From contig CM030714.1 in NCBI GenBank assembly GCA_017979445.1, positions 10,771,569-10,835,568 of the forward strand: a stretch of 64,000 nucleotides of DNA, read 5' to 3'. Below the pieces are notes generated by a model that did no database searches, had not been told where the DNA came from, and saw only the letters and a list, made by a program, of their open reading frames with translations. A program made the translations under genes and the position numbers. Within the stretch, counting starts at the first letter, position 1. Every line of letters begins with the position of its first letter. The DNA is from Akebia trifoliata (taxonomy: Eukaryota > Streptophyta > Magnoliopsida > Ranunculales > Lardizabalaceae). Of the stretch, positions 48,001 through 55,400 are shown piece after piece.

Positions 48001-48288
48001 TTTATTTGTTGGACCACAATTTAATATTTTTCATGGGCCCATGTTTCGATATGAACAGTTGTCGGGAGCAAGTATTAGTCTTGTTGAAGGTAGACCCGAG
48101 CAAACCGAGAAGATCATTCAAATATCTGGTACTCCAGAGCAGACTGAAAAAGCTCAGAGTTTGCTTCAGGGATTTATTCTGAGCAGTAAGTTTTCTTGAT
48201 TATTGGGTTTCCCATCTCTCCTCCTTGGATAGAATGGTAATTTTGATTTTGCTTATCAGCACAAGGAGACGACGCCCCTGCAAGCTAA
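23790..48288 (+). CDS. Five-KH-domain RNA-binding protein (HEN4-like), frameshifted in exon 2
   Basis: Coding exons: 23790-24476, 41650-42136, 45803-46045, 46718-46975, 47672-47751, 47854-47962, 48059-48185, 48260-48288; all introns are GT-AG. With the exon 2 shift ignored the product is about 672 residues. KH1 is at about 65-145 (GKSG at 80-83), KH2 175-253 (GKGG 191-194), KH3 336-414 (GERD), KH4 420-496 (GRDG), KH5 593-662 (TKSG, a degenerate loop). The N-terminus is basic with Asn/His runs and an RRGGLGGGRF patch; a Gly/Asp-rich linker separates KH1 and KH2. KH domains bind single-stranded RNA; plant HEN4-type proteins act in nuclear pre-mRNA processing, and the target here is unknown. All exon joins keep frame except that exon 2 is 487 nt (3n+1). 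As written, the frame would stop at 41782, leaving about 273 residues with only KH1 and KH2. Either an assembly error or a pseudogenising mutation. Confidence 0.88.
26140..26610 (+). repeat. Leader tandem repeats of Copia B
   Basis: About ten degenerate units of roughly 45 bp between the primer-binding site and gag, each with a GGCTGCGACCACAACAG core and a GTGCTGTTTGGGG tail. A related array lies in the same place in Copia C. Open frames across it are by-products of the repeat. Confidence 0.7.
26738..27740 (+). pseudogene. gag: Copia B gag remnant
   Basis: Starts at ATG 26738 (MASEMSSSLIIGNSNGLGG); the retrotransposon Gag core LDGPNYFFWARSVEMFIGRK follows. The first stop is at 27001, and further stops and shifts break the rest. 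A zinc-knuckle-like stretch lies near 27515-27580 (HKCDNCGKLGYVKVCC), with the histidine ligand position changed to Tyr. Confidence 0.85.
27830..29250 (+). pseudogene. pol: Copia B protease and integrase remnant
   Basis: Protease VIDSGALDNMIG near 27832, a GAG-pre-integrase segment (WHLRLGHISFGYL) and integrase with FIDDYSRTSWVYL and QQNGRLERKNRHILE. A shift after about 28540 moves the frame, and stops at 28342 and 28852 interrupt it. Confidence 0.85.
29288..30992 (+). pseudogene. pol: Copia B reverse transcriptase / RNase H remnant
   Basis: RT begins with KIQTWELVPLRPGRKAVGCR and the LVVKGYVQTYGIDYQETFAP motif, stopping at TAG 29828. The catalytic box at 30041-30052 reads YVDN: the second Asp of the invariant YVDD is replaced by Asn. 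RNase H follows (WTDADYAGSVTDRRSTSVYC) and the C-terminal HQLEGEC end overlaps the polypurine tract. Confidence 0.88.
32902..33000 (+). pseudogene. Possible L1-type LINE reverse transcriptase scrap
   Basis: Immediately after the Gypsy 3' LTR a frame reads FISSLKGGDPNELNDFQPII followed by SIINVSNY and a stop. This resembles the conserved plant L1 RT block (..K..DP.E..DFRPISLINV.YK). It is about 30 codons and isolated, so it is a decayed fragment at best. Confidence 0.35.
33440..33900 (+). repeat. Leader tandem repeats of Copia C
   Basis: Repeated blocks between primer-binding site and gag: AGTTGCAATTTGGTRTTTCA twice (33450 and 33535), then several CCTTGYGACAACAGCTGTG / CTGTTCTAGACCTTGTGACA units. 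The core CTGCGACAACAGCTG matches the array in Copia B. Confidence 0.7.
34018..34890 (+). pseudogene. gag: Copia C gag remnant
   Basis: ATG 34016-34018 region opens MTSHQETKGINTS; the Gag core NFQFWPRSVKLYLSSRGKSG follows. A stop at 34343 and a shift near 34475 break it. The zinc knuckle CSHCGKTGNEKARW has Asn for the His ligand and Trp for the last Cys, so metal binding is lost. Confidence 0.85.
35110..36420 (+). pseudogene. pol: Copia C protease and integrase remnant
   Basis: Protease motif reads VINSGASDRMTG: the catalytic Asp of D-S-G is Asn (about 35146-35148). GAG-pre-integrase LWHARLGHANFQHL and integrase HSDVWGSSS, FIDDYSCCTWVYL, PYTPEQNGVAERKNRYLMN are recognisable. One stop (35979-35981) separates the two integrase halves; a run of nine G lies at 35916-35924. 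Confidence 0.87.
36830..38276 (+). pseudogene. pol: Copia C reverse transcriptase / RNase H remnant
   Basis: RT begins with CEIVTLPSGECIVGCKWVF-like sequence and RLVAKGFTQTLGKDFGSMFA. The catalytic YVDD is intact at 37323-37334. A 296-codon open frame from 37386 covers the RT end and RNase H, including SRSSSEAEYRAMDLGICELI and FCDNKSAIMLASNSVFHERT, to the C-terminus at 38276. This is the best preserved coding piece among the three Copia elements. Confidence 0.9.
38407..39591. other. KH intron 1, unassigned part
   Basis: Non-coding sequence between Copia C and the hAT-like repeat. No domain, terminal repeat or tandem structure recognised. Confidence 0.4.
39592..40190. mobile_element. Truncated hAT-like repeat rich in GGGTTGG/CCCAACC
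   Basis: Begins TAGGGCTGTAACCAAACCCA, a hAT-type start, and carries dense GGGTTGGG and CCCAACC words near both sides (39592-39780, 40070-40190). The expected right end ...CAGCCCTA is missing. The repeat stops near 40190, close to the inverted KH exon 2 fragment. No target duplication could be checked. Confidence 0.5.
40262..40512 (-). pseudogene. Inverted partial copy of KH exon 2
   Basis: On the minus strand this 250-bp stretch matches 41714-41968 of exon 2 at roughly 85% identity by eye. The peptides correspond: NMSRRSSMDEPTMGARFSAG here, NMSRRSSMDGSAMGPRFSSG in the exon. It starts inside the exon (at the CAGTATCGTGACC word) and stops before KH3 (at CACCACCATCTTTTTC), with unrelated sequence on both sides, so it carries no splice sites. 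Its own frame is off by one at the same T run. It lies 1.2 kb upstream of exon 2 in intron 1, opposite orientation. It could come from local inversion-duplication or from a related KH gene. Confidence 0.85.
40514..41649. other. KH intron 1, 3' end
   Basis: Non-coding, ending in the acceptor ...CTGCTTTTCAG. No repeats recognised apart from A/T runs. Confidence 0.5.
41650..42136 (+). CDS. KH gene exon 2, with one-base frameshift
   Basis: Acceptor TTTTCAG precedes 41650 and the donor GAG|GTACCT follows 42136. From the phase-0 junction the frame reads VVGDVNAVKKAVAIMASRL (last helix of KH2), then RESQHRDRSHFHGRLQSPDH, then hits seven T (41767-41773) and stops at TGA 41782. One base fewer puts the rest in the frame that reads PPDDDFTP... 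and then the whole of KH3's first part (CEEIVFRILCSNDKVDRVMG) to the donor, also phase 0. The shift is thus pinned to the T run. Six T is the length that keeps frame. Confidence 0.85.
42447..42737. mobile_element. hAT-type MITE in KH intron 2
   Basis: A 291-bp non-coding element starting TAGGGCTGGCAATGAATCGG and ending GGTTATTGCCATCCCTA. It is flanked by the perfect 8-bp duplication GCTAGAGC (42439-42446 and 42738-42745), the hAT signature. Sub-terminal GATCCGATCC and TCCGAATCC words recur inside. Confidence 0.9.
43600..44390 (+). repeat. Imperfect tandem repeat of about 260-310 bp
   Basis: Units start at about 43601, 43909 and 44170 with CATCCTCTYTTTGRGGTTAA followed by GGAAAGA(C/T)A(A/G)TAAAGTTG and GAGGGGTATTATTG. 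Each of the first two carries AGATTAAATCYYGAYCCCTC and GATAAAGATYGAGA. A lone partial unit is at 45118. The TCTTGGAAGRGGTAG word also repeats inside units. Confidence 0.7.
44395..44530 (+). repeat. Solo LTR of the Copia C family
   Basis: Starts TATTGGAAAATAGTAG and ends ACAATTCTTCT, with the middle TATTATTATAAATATCTGTC then AAGCTCTTAATTAGAGACTTG corresponding to the Copia C 5' LTR (CCAAGCTCTCAGATTGAGAC). Flanks CATTG and CATGT are only partly alike, so the target duplication is decayed. Confidence 0.7.
44561..44910. mobile_element. Second hAT-type MITE in KH intron 2
   Basis: Starts TAGGGCTAGCAACGGATCGG and ends GATCATTGCCAGACCTA. It is flanked by CCATTGTG (44553-44560) and CTGTTGTG (44911-44918), a 6-of-8 match. 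Sub-terminal GATCCGATCC words link it to the element at 42447. Confidence 0.78.
45059..45104. repeat. (TA)n(CA)n microsatellite
   Basis: An AT run passes directly into an AC run, interrupted once by AG. It lies in KH intron 2. Confidence 0.9.
45355..45605. mobile_element. Foldback element copy in KH intron 2
   Basis: AAAAATCAGCCCATTCTGTA on the left pairs with AAATCAACCATTCTGAAAC-like sequence on the right in opposite sense (via TTTCGGAATGGGC). It shares GATGGGGTTAGAAGTTTCGG and GATCTCCTCATCATAGAGAT with the 6140-6895 element. Only the core is present. Confidence 0.7.
47034..47560 (+). mobile_element. TRIM with three tandem LTRs in KH intron 4
   Basis: LTRs at 47034-47166 (133 bp), 47236-47362 (127 bp) and 47432-47560 (129 bp) start TGTTGAG and end GGTTGGTTAACA (TT in the last). 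Between them are two 69-bp internal domains (47167-47235, 47363-47431), each opening with the primer-binding site TGGTATYARAGC and closing with a GGGGAG purine tract. CTAGT flanks the whole array (47029-47033, 47561-47565). No coding capacity, which is the definition of a TRIM. The three-LTR form points to unequal recombination. Confidence 0.92.
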
Positions 48289-50716
48289 TGTGAGCTAAGA
48301 TGGTTTCAGTTCTCATGGTATTTTGACTCCCCAAATGCAAATATTCGGTGAGTGAATCATTATGATGGTCTAGTATAAAAAGCTGCGGCTTCTTATACTT
48401 GTCTGCAGTTCTCGCAGAATGTGAATATCCAGAGTAATGGTTCACTTTTAAACTGACCTTCTAAGGTAACCTTTTTCTCAAATACAGTTCTCTTTAAATT
48501 GATGATTATTGGATTTATTTTATTTTTTTCCTAGATTGAATTAATGTGCCGTCTTTGCATTGATATTTTGCTCAACTGGTTGACATTAACATCAATATCT
48601 CCAAATTGGGTAAATTAATAAGGCATTATAGGAAACTTTTGTTGAAAAATTACAAGTGTTACATCGACAACAAATGTATTGTGAAGGGGACACTAGATAG
48701 GTGGGGTGTCCTCTCTCCAATCAGGAATGAGAAATCTTTAGTGCCCTTGAATATTTTTTTATTTGTTACTATAGTATAGTTTTCTTGAAAATATTTTGGT
48801 GTAAAATGAAACAAACACTTAAAAAGGGGAAATATTTGTTGATCTGAACCCCCCAACCCATCAGTAGTGGTTTTTATTCTTTTGGAGCCCTGGCCACCCC
48901 TTGAAGCAAAAAAAATATAATTGCAACCTATGGGGAAAATGCAACATAACGAATTGGTTAATGTTTCCCTTTCTTTTTTCAATAAAAAAACTAGTATTTA
49001 TTTAATATTCAAAGATCAAAATCAGCCCCCCTATATATAAAAAAATGTCTTTGGTGTATGAGCTAGTTTTATTATAAAATGCGTTTCAGTAGATGGGGAG
49101 AGAGTTGAACCAATTTTAGGGCAAAAAATGATGTAAGCAGATTTAGGGATCTTAGGATGGTCCATTGGTTTGCTAACCCATCACGAAAGTAGGGACACTC
49201 AAAATCTTTTAGTTCGTTAAATCCAGGTCTGACTAAGGCGTAACAATGGCCAATATGACGTACTACCATATCATTTGTAAATAGTTAGATTGATAAATTT
49301 CAGATAAAGTGAAAACCCAGATCAATGATCTCTGGTGCAATGTTTCTTATTAAATAGTGAAGATGGGTACAAGAAGTTACATAACTGCCTAGAAGTTACT
49401 TAACATAATTAATGTTCTTTTATATATGAGTCGTGCTCGGGTGACCTCAAGATTGGATCTCATGTAACACATACTTGATGTAAAAGTGGATGGGAGCCAT
49501 AGATGCTTTTTTGCGAGAGCATCTATGGTTCTCTCGTACACTTTTGCGTCAGGGTGTGCGATGTGAGGCCCAATCACTTCAGCATCTTTATATATTATAA
49601 AAAGAGAAACACTTTCCTTAGTAAATATTTTAAGCCTTGCTAAGGGTCGTTTTACTCAAATGGATTATCATATTCGCAATCCAACACAATCCTTTAGATT
49701 TCATGGAAAAATTCAGATAAAAAAATCAAAATATAATTTTCTTTGGATTTGATCCAAGATTTTGAAAATGGACGGTTAATAAACTTCCACATAACTACCA
49801 AATTTAATAATAAAAAATAACATATCTTTTAAAAGTTCATAGAATTTTGTCCTCCACAATCTTGAAGCGTTGGATCATAGTTTTGGATGCCACAAGTTGA
49901 GCCAACGACCCTTGGTGTGAAATCCTTACAAAATTAGAAAGACCAGTTGAACTCTTGTAAAAAAGTGTTAAAAGACTTAATTAATAAATAGTATTGTTGT
50001 TGTAAAAATTAATTTTTCTTCCAAAGAATCTTATCTTGAAAATATTCTTTATATATAAATATATATATTTAAATCTTATAATTTTATTTGGTTCACAAAA
50101 ACCGGTGGATAACTCATGGTTTCAAAACTTGTCCGAGACCGAGACTTATTGCCCGAGTCGTCTCGATATTGGCCAATAACGAGATGGACCCATGTTCATT
50201 TTTCTCATTGTTAAACGAGATGTCTCAAATGTATCAGAAAACTCATCCGAGACGACTTGGTCTTTGTTCATGGACGAGATGAGATGTCAAAAAGAATTTT
50301 TAGACCATGGGTTCACTCGGTTCATTCAAATGATCCAGTTCCATTATAATCAAACCTCCATTGTTTTAAAATTTGACTGGTTGGGTCCAATTTTTGAAAC
50401 CTCCATTAACAAGGTAGGAGCCGAGTTTGGATGATTTGCGTCTCAATCTTCGCACCACACCCAGGAATGAAATAAAAACAGCTATAAAAATGAAATCTGT
50501 AGAATCTGTTTTCCTGCAATATCACTTTTCCATTTTTTAACTCGTGTTACCAGGCATCGGCCAAACAGACCCTTAGGTATAAATTATAAAATCATCTAGG
50601 ATAATATTTTCATTTATTTTCTTCAAATTGGTTTTAAAGATAAAATAAAATAAAATAATTAATCAAATTGTGCAGAACAAAAGGGCAATCTCCTCTCAAA
50701 AAAAAGGTTGAAGGTG
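48289..50716. other. KH gene 3' UTR and intergenic DNA
   Basis: The first 200 bp or so are probably 3' UTR. No other gene is supported. It contains a 125-bp hairpin element (49451-49575). Short open frames on both strands here have no recognisable domains. Confidence 0.45.
49451..49575. repeat. Compact hairpin with about 57-nt arms
   Basis: GATTGGATCTCATGTAACAC at the left pairs with the complement of GTGCGATGTGAGGCCCAATC at the right; GGAGCCATAGATGCT pairs with AGCATCTATGGTTCT around a loop TTTTTTGCGAG. The stem has a few mismatches. It may be a MITE or a hairpin small-RNA precursor. Confidence 0.7.
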
Positions 50717-50724
50717 CTTGGAAG

Positions 50725-51600
50725 TAGGGGTGCACATGGTTCGGATTGGTTCGGATTTTGGCAAAATTGGAACCGAACCAAACATGATCGGTTCTACAAC
50801 TTTGGAACCGAACCAATCCAATTACCCTATAGAACCGATCCAATCCAATCCAATCTTGGTTCGGATTGGTTCGGATCGGTTCTCGGTTCTCATACTTAAT
50901 ATTTTCAATAGTAATAAAAATCATTAAAAAATAATGAACTAATCTAATAGTAATAAAAATCATGAATCAATCCAAAATACTTATTATTTTTAACACATTA
51001 AAAATAAAAATCATGAAAACAATTAGAAAATAAAAATCATGAAACACATAGAAACTTTAGAATTTGTATCTGAAGGGGCTCATGTGAAAGATTCAAATCT
51101 TTTCTTAAGATTCAATTTGAATCATAGGATTTGAATTTTGAACAGAAGGATTTCAGCAACACTGTCTGTATGTGTAATTTGTTTTCATTTTTGGAAATAT
51201 ACGGTGTCAGTTTCCATAGTTTTCCTATGGAGTTTTATATATCCAATATGTTTTCAGAACTCCAAAGAGTCAATGTTTTAACATTCCAAGAAATTACTGT
51301 ATATTGTGTTTCTTGTAAAGATTTAGTGGACATGATCTCTAAATGACGATGATTTGTTATAGGCTACGAAGCAAAGCTCCGATGAAGCTTTATTTTGTCA
51401 TAGTTACACTGATAGAGCATCATTTACCTTTCGACATCTTTTTCCACGAATAAACTATTTTTTTTTTTACTTCTGTTTGTCTATTTTTAAATTTTTCCTT
51501 GACTGTGTTTGTTCGAATATATCAGAAATTTTTGTGTTTGAATTTCACACAGAGAATCCGAGCGAAGGATAGAACCTTCGAAACGAGTGAGAATAACGGC

Positions 51601-51658
<58 letters not shown>

Positions 51659-52162
51659 ACCTCTGTGTTTTTCGACGAGGTGAGGTAATGGAGGGAGACG
51701 ACCGAGAACGGCGGCGAGGTTTCACCAGCGAAAGAGAGAGATCTCTGTGTGAGATCTCTGTGTTTTCCGACGAGGTGAGCGAAGGAGACAGCGGCGATGT
51801 TTCGAGAGAGTCCTCTATGTTTTCCGACGAGGTGGAGCGAGGGAGACGACCGGCGAAGACGGCGGCTAGGGTTCTCGTTCTCAATTTACAGACCTCCCCC
51901 AAATTCGATGCGAAGGAGAAAGAGAAATTAAGAAAATAATTTTTTTTTTTAAATCATTATGTTATATATATATATATTTACGGTTCGGATTTCGGATTGG
52001 TTCGGATTGTTATATTCTTAATCCGGAACCGAACCGAATTAACCGGATTTTTTTTTTTCAAACCGTACCCGAACCGTGGGTGTATTTAATCCGAACCAAT
52101 CCAATCCAAAAGCTTCGGATTGGTTCGGTTCTCGGATTTATCCAATCCAATGTGCACCCCTA
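50725..52162. mobile_element. Non-autonomous hAT element, 1.44 kb
   Basis: Starts TAGGGGTGCACATGGTTCGG and ends CCAATGTGCACCCCTA, flanked by the perfect 8-bp duplication CTTGGAAG (50717-50724, 52163-52170). Sub-terminal regions are packed with GGTTCGGATTGG and CCGAACCAATCC words. No transposase motif is visible. The middle has an (AG)26 run and a GC-rich 51660-51920 block with three diverged copies of a TTTTCCGACGAGGTG unit. This block may be a relic of a transposase gene's first exon/leader or a captured host sequence. Confidence 0.92.
51605..51656. repeat. (AG)26 microsatellite
   Basis: Uninterrupted AG dinucleotide run inside the hAT element. The open frame crossing it (Arg-Glu repeats) is a by-product. 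Confidence 0.95.
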
Positions 52163-52318
52163 CTTGGAAGAGGTTAAATAAGGGGGTATTTAAGTCATTT
52201 TGTGTTAGTACCTTTTGAAGACAAGGGTCAAGGCAAGGGGTATGTTATCAGTTTGAGAATAGAGCGTATCCAAAATATTCACCAAAACCATGAGGGGTAA
52301 ATTCAAATAACGTGAAAA

Positions 52319-52324
52319 TATAAA
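52319..52324 (+). promoter_or_regulatory. Probable TATA box of the TPR gene
   Basis: TATAAA about 95 bp before the start codon, which would place transcription start near 52350. The start codon lies in CTCCAATGGCAGC, a good plant context. Confidence 0.5.
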
Positions 52325-52415
52325 ACCCTGTCTCTCAAATTGAGAGGGTTTAATAATTATCCGAGGCGTAAGTTAGCGTCAACAGAGCATCTTTCTTCAA
52401 CTCTTCTCTGCTCCA

Positions 52416-55400
52416 ATGGCAGCTTCACTTCTTCTTCCTTCGCCTCCTTATATTAAAAGGTACTATTTTCCTCTCTTTCTTTATTTCTCTGAATTTTCTG
52501 GATATTATGGATTTGGTTTCAAGTTTTACTTTCTCTTTCGTCGAATTCGTTCGTTAAAGTGTTTAGTAATAGTTGGTTCGTAACCCTAAGAGCAATGTAG
52601 AAATCATGGTTTAAAAACTCGTCCGAGACCGAGATGAATCGTTCAAATTGACCGACTCAATCGGGGTTTGTGTGTGTGTGTGTGTTTTTTTTTAAATATA
52701 TAAAATATATATATATTTAAATAATTTAAGTATTTAATAACAAGATTTTGTGACTGAGCATCTACTAATTCATCATAAATAAGAAAAAAAAAACAATATT
52801 TATTAATAAATAATGTTAAAATGGGTGATACACCCAAAAATGAGATGACTTGGATGAGTCAACTCAGATTTGGTTAGACTTGGAACGACTTTGTTACTCA
52901 ACGTTAAATCTTGAAAATTTATATTCAAATATCATAAAGATTTGGGTAACATTGATTTATATTGGTTTCAATCATGGAAGAGTTACACTTCGATATCGGA
53001 AATTTGAACTTGGTCAGTAGGGAGCTTAAGAGAACTACTACACTGCCAACATTCTAGAATTTGATGAATCAAATTTCCATCTTAGATTATTTTAGCAAAA
53101 CTTTACAAGAAAATGTAGTTTTTAGTAGAATTGCACGATAGTGGGTCTCATCATTTATGCTTGCTAAGATGTTTTCGGTTTCATTTCAAGACTCACCACT
53201 CTTTACTTTCTTGTAGTCACATTTTTTTTGTGTGCATAGTTTGAACTAGTTTATTCTGCGTTGTGTTCTTGTTGAGAAATTGTTTTTTAATTTCAACCAT
53301 CAGTAATGTTCTCACATTAATATTTATACTTTTCAGGAAGGAACAAGATCACTTTTATATCTATTCAAACCATTTGCAGAAGAGCGTTGTGTATTTCTCT
53401 TCTCATCTTCAACACCCAAAATGCATTATCAAGCTTTGCACTATGCCCCATAGATCCGTTTCTCATCTTAGTGCATTAAGATGCTTTACTACAAATGGGT
53501 CAGTTAATAGGTGGGATTATCTTTTAATAGGTGGGATTATCTTCACTCCATGTCCTAGGTTCAAACCCCATTGAACCCAACTACATTTGCTAATCACTAA
53601 CCTTATACGTAGTAAAAAATAATAATAATTGTGAATGATGAGTAATAGCTTATGTTTGACAATAAGGACGTAATGGATAATGGGGTTAAGGTATTCTTTT
53701 GGAGATTCCTACAAATTATTTTACTGAAGATTGTGTAAGTTTTCTAGTACTCTTATTTTTTGGAGGTGTTGTATTTGCCATACTTTTAAATCTCAATGCA
53801 CTGAGTTGCAGCTATAATATAGACTATTTTATTATACTCACTACGGGTGGACACTTTGGGTGGTCCGGTCGATTCTATCGAATTTGGTTTCATCTCTTGA
53901 AGAAAGGCTGGAGATATGGAACTTGCAATGATTCTTTTACCATCTGACGAGTCAATTTACCTACTAAAATATCACCCATTTTGACTCAAGATCCCAGCAT
54001 CACAATTCCCTTTCTGTCAAAATTGTGGGGTAAATGGGACTCTTGGAGTACTTCGAGGATCTAGGTAGTGCTATTTGTCAATGAAAAGCGCCAAGTGTCC
54101 TGACAAGCCTAAACTTGTAGGGATATCTACAGTCATCCTTCTACCAGGAATCTGGAATCAAGTTAATATTGTTCAGTCATCTTCTAATTTCTCCATGCAA
54201 CAACTTGGCTTCTTTATTGATATATTTTTTTTCCATAGTCCTTTTGAAGAGTCATTTCCTGTCAAATATGGGTAATGTTGAGAAAATAGAAAAAATTGGT
54301 TCGCGTTGCGGATGCTTATTATTTCTCAACTTTTTCTATAAATAATGACACAGCTTTATGAAGCATCATGGTGCAATGGCTTGGCATTGGGGTCTGAATC
54401 ATTTGTGGCTGAGGCCAAGTTGACTCAGATGATCCATACTCTAAACCCTAAACTCTTTTTTTTCTGTCTATAAGTTTTCTCTTATCTTCCTTTGGAAACT
54501 TCTGAAATGTATATCTGGGATTTTCCGAGGGATTATTAAAAACAATTGATGTGGCTATTTTTTTTTTCTTTTTCTTGATAAGTATGGCTTTTGACAGTGA
54601 ATCTAAACACATGAAACAGTAAAACACATTGCAAAGCATCTTTAAATGGTAATACTTGGCACATTTACTGTTAGCAGGTCTAAGACATTTCTTGATTGCT
54701 CAAGTAACTCCACAGATGCCATGAATGATTTTGAGAGACAGTTGCAGGAATTTTTTGCTGAAGTCAAAACCATGCTTAAGACGGGGAACACAGATGATGC
54801 CATCGATCTACTTCAAGCAAATTATGAAGCAGTGAAAGAGCAGATGGATTCTGGGGCTAAAGGCATGGAACAAGCTGCTATGCTTGATGTCATAGCCTTG
54901 GGGTACATGAGTATTGGGGACTTCAAGTTTGTTGGGTTTCTGTTGGACATGGTAATTTTATTTTATTTTATTTTAATTTCATATTTCCCACCTTAATTTT
55001 TTCATATATTTTTACACTTATAAAATAACAATAATAAATCCTCACCTTAGTTTGGTATTCCAAGTGTCTGGAGATAGTCTTCTGTTCCTTAGTTTATTTA
55101 CTGTTTCATTCAGTCTTCACGGTCATTGTTTCACTAATAATTACTTCATAATAAATGTCTAAACGTTTTTCCTCCTTGCAATTTGAGATATATAATAATG
55201 TAGACTCTGTAGTGAAATAAATAGCACATGTTTATCAAAAAAAAAAAAAAAAAATAGCACATAAGAAGGCACGGACAACCTAAGGGGATCTCGTTAATAC
55301 ATGTTAGAATCAAAATGGAGTGAGGGCTATGTGCCATTTCTCATCTATTCTTAATTCTCTGATAAATGTTGTAGATATAAAAACTCCTGTAAAATGGTTT

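Noticed and set aside
51499..51939. 146-codon frame with an Arg-Glu repeat
   Set aside because: The repeat is the translation of an AG microsatellite inside a non-autonomous hAT element; no domain.
53540..53600. Possible tRNA-derived SINE (GGTTCAAACCCC)
   Set aside because: A single B-box-like word without an A box, poly(A) tail or target duplication.
54360..54440. A-box-like TGGTGCAATGG as a SINE head
   Set aside because: No B box at the right distance and no tail.
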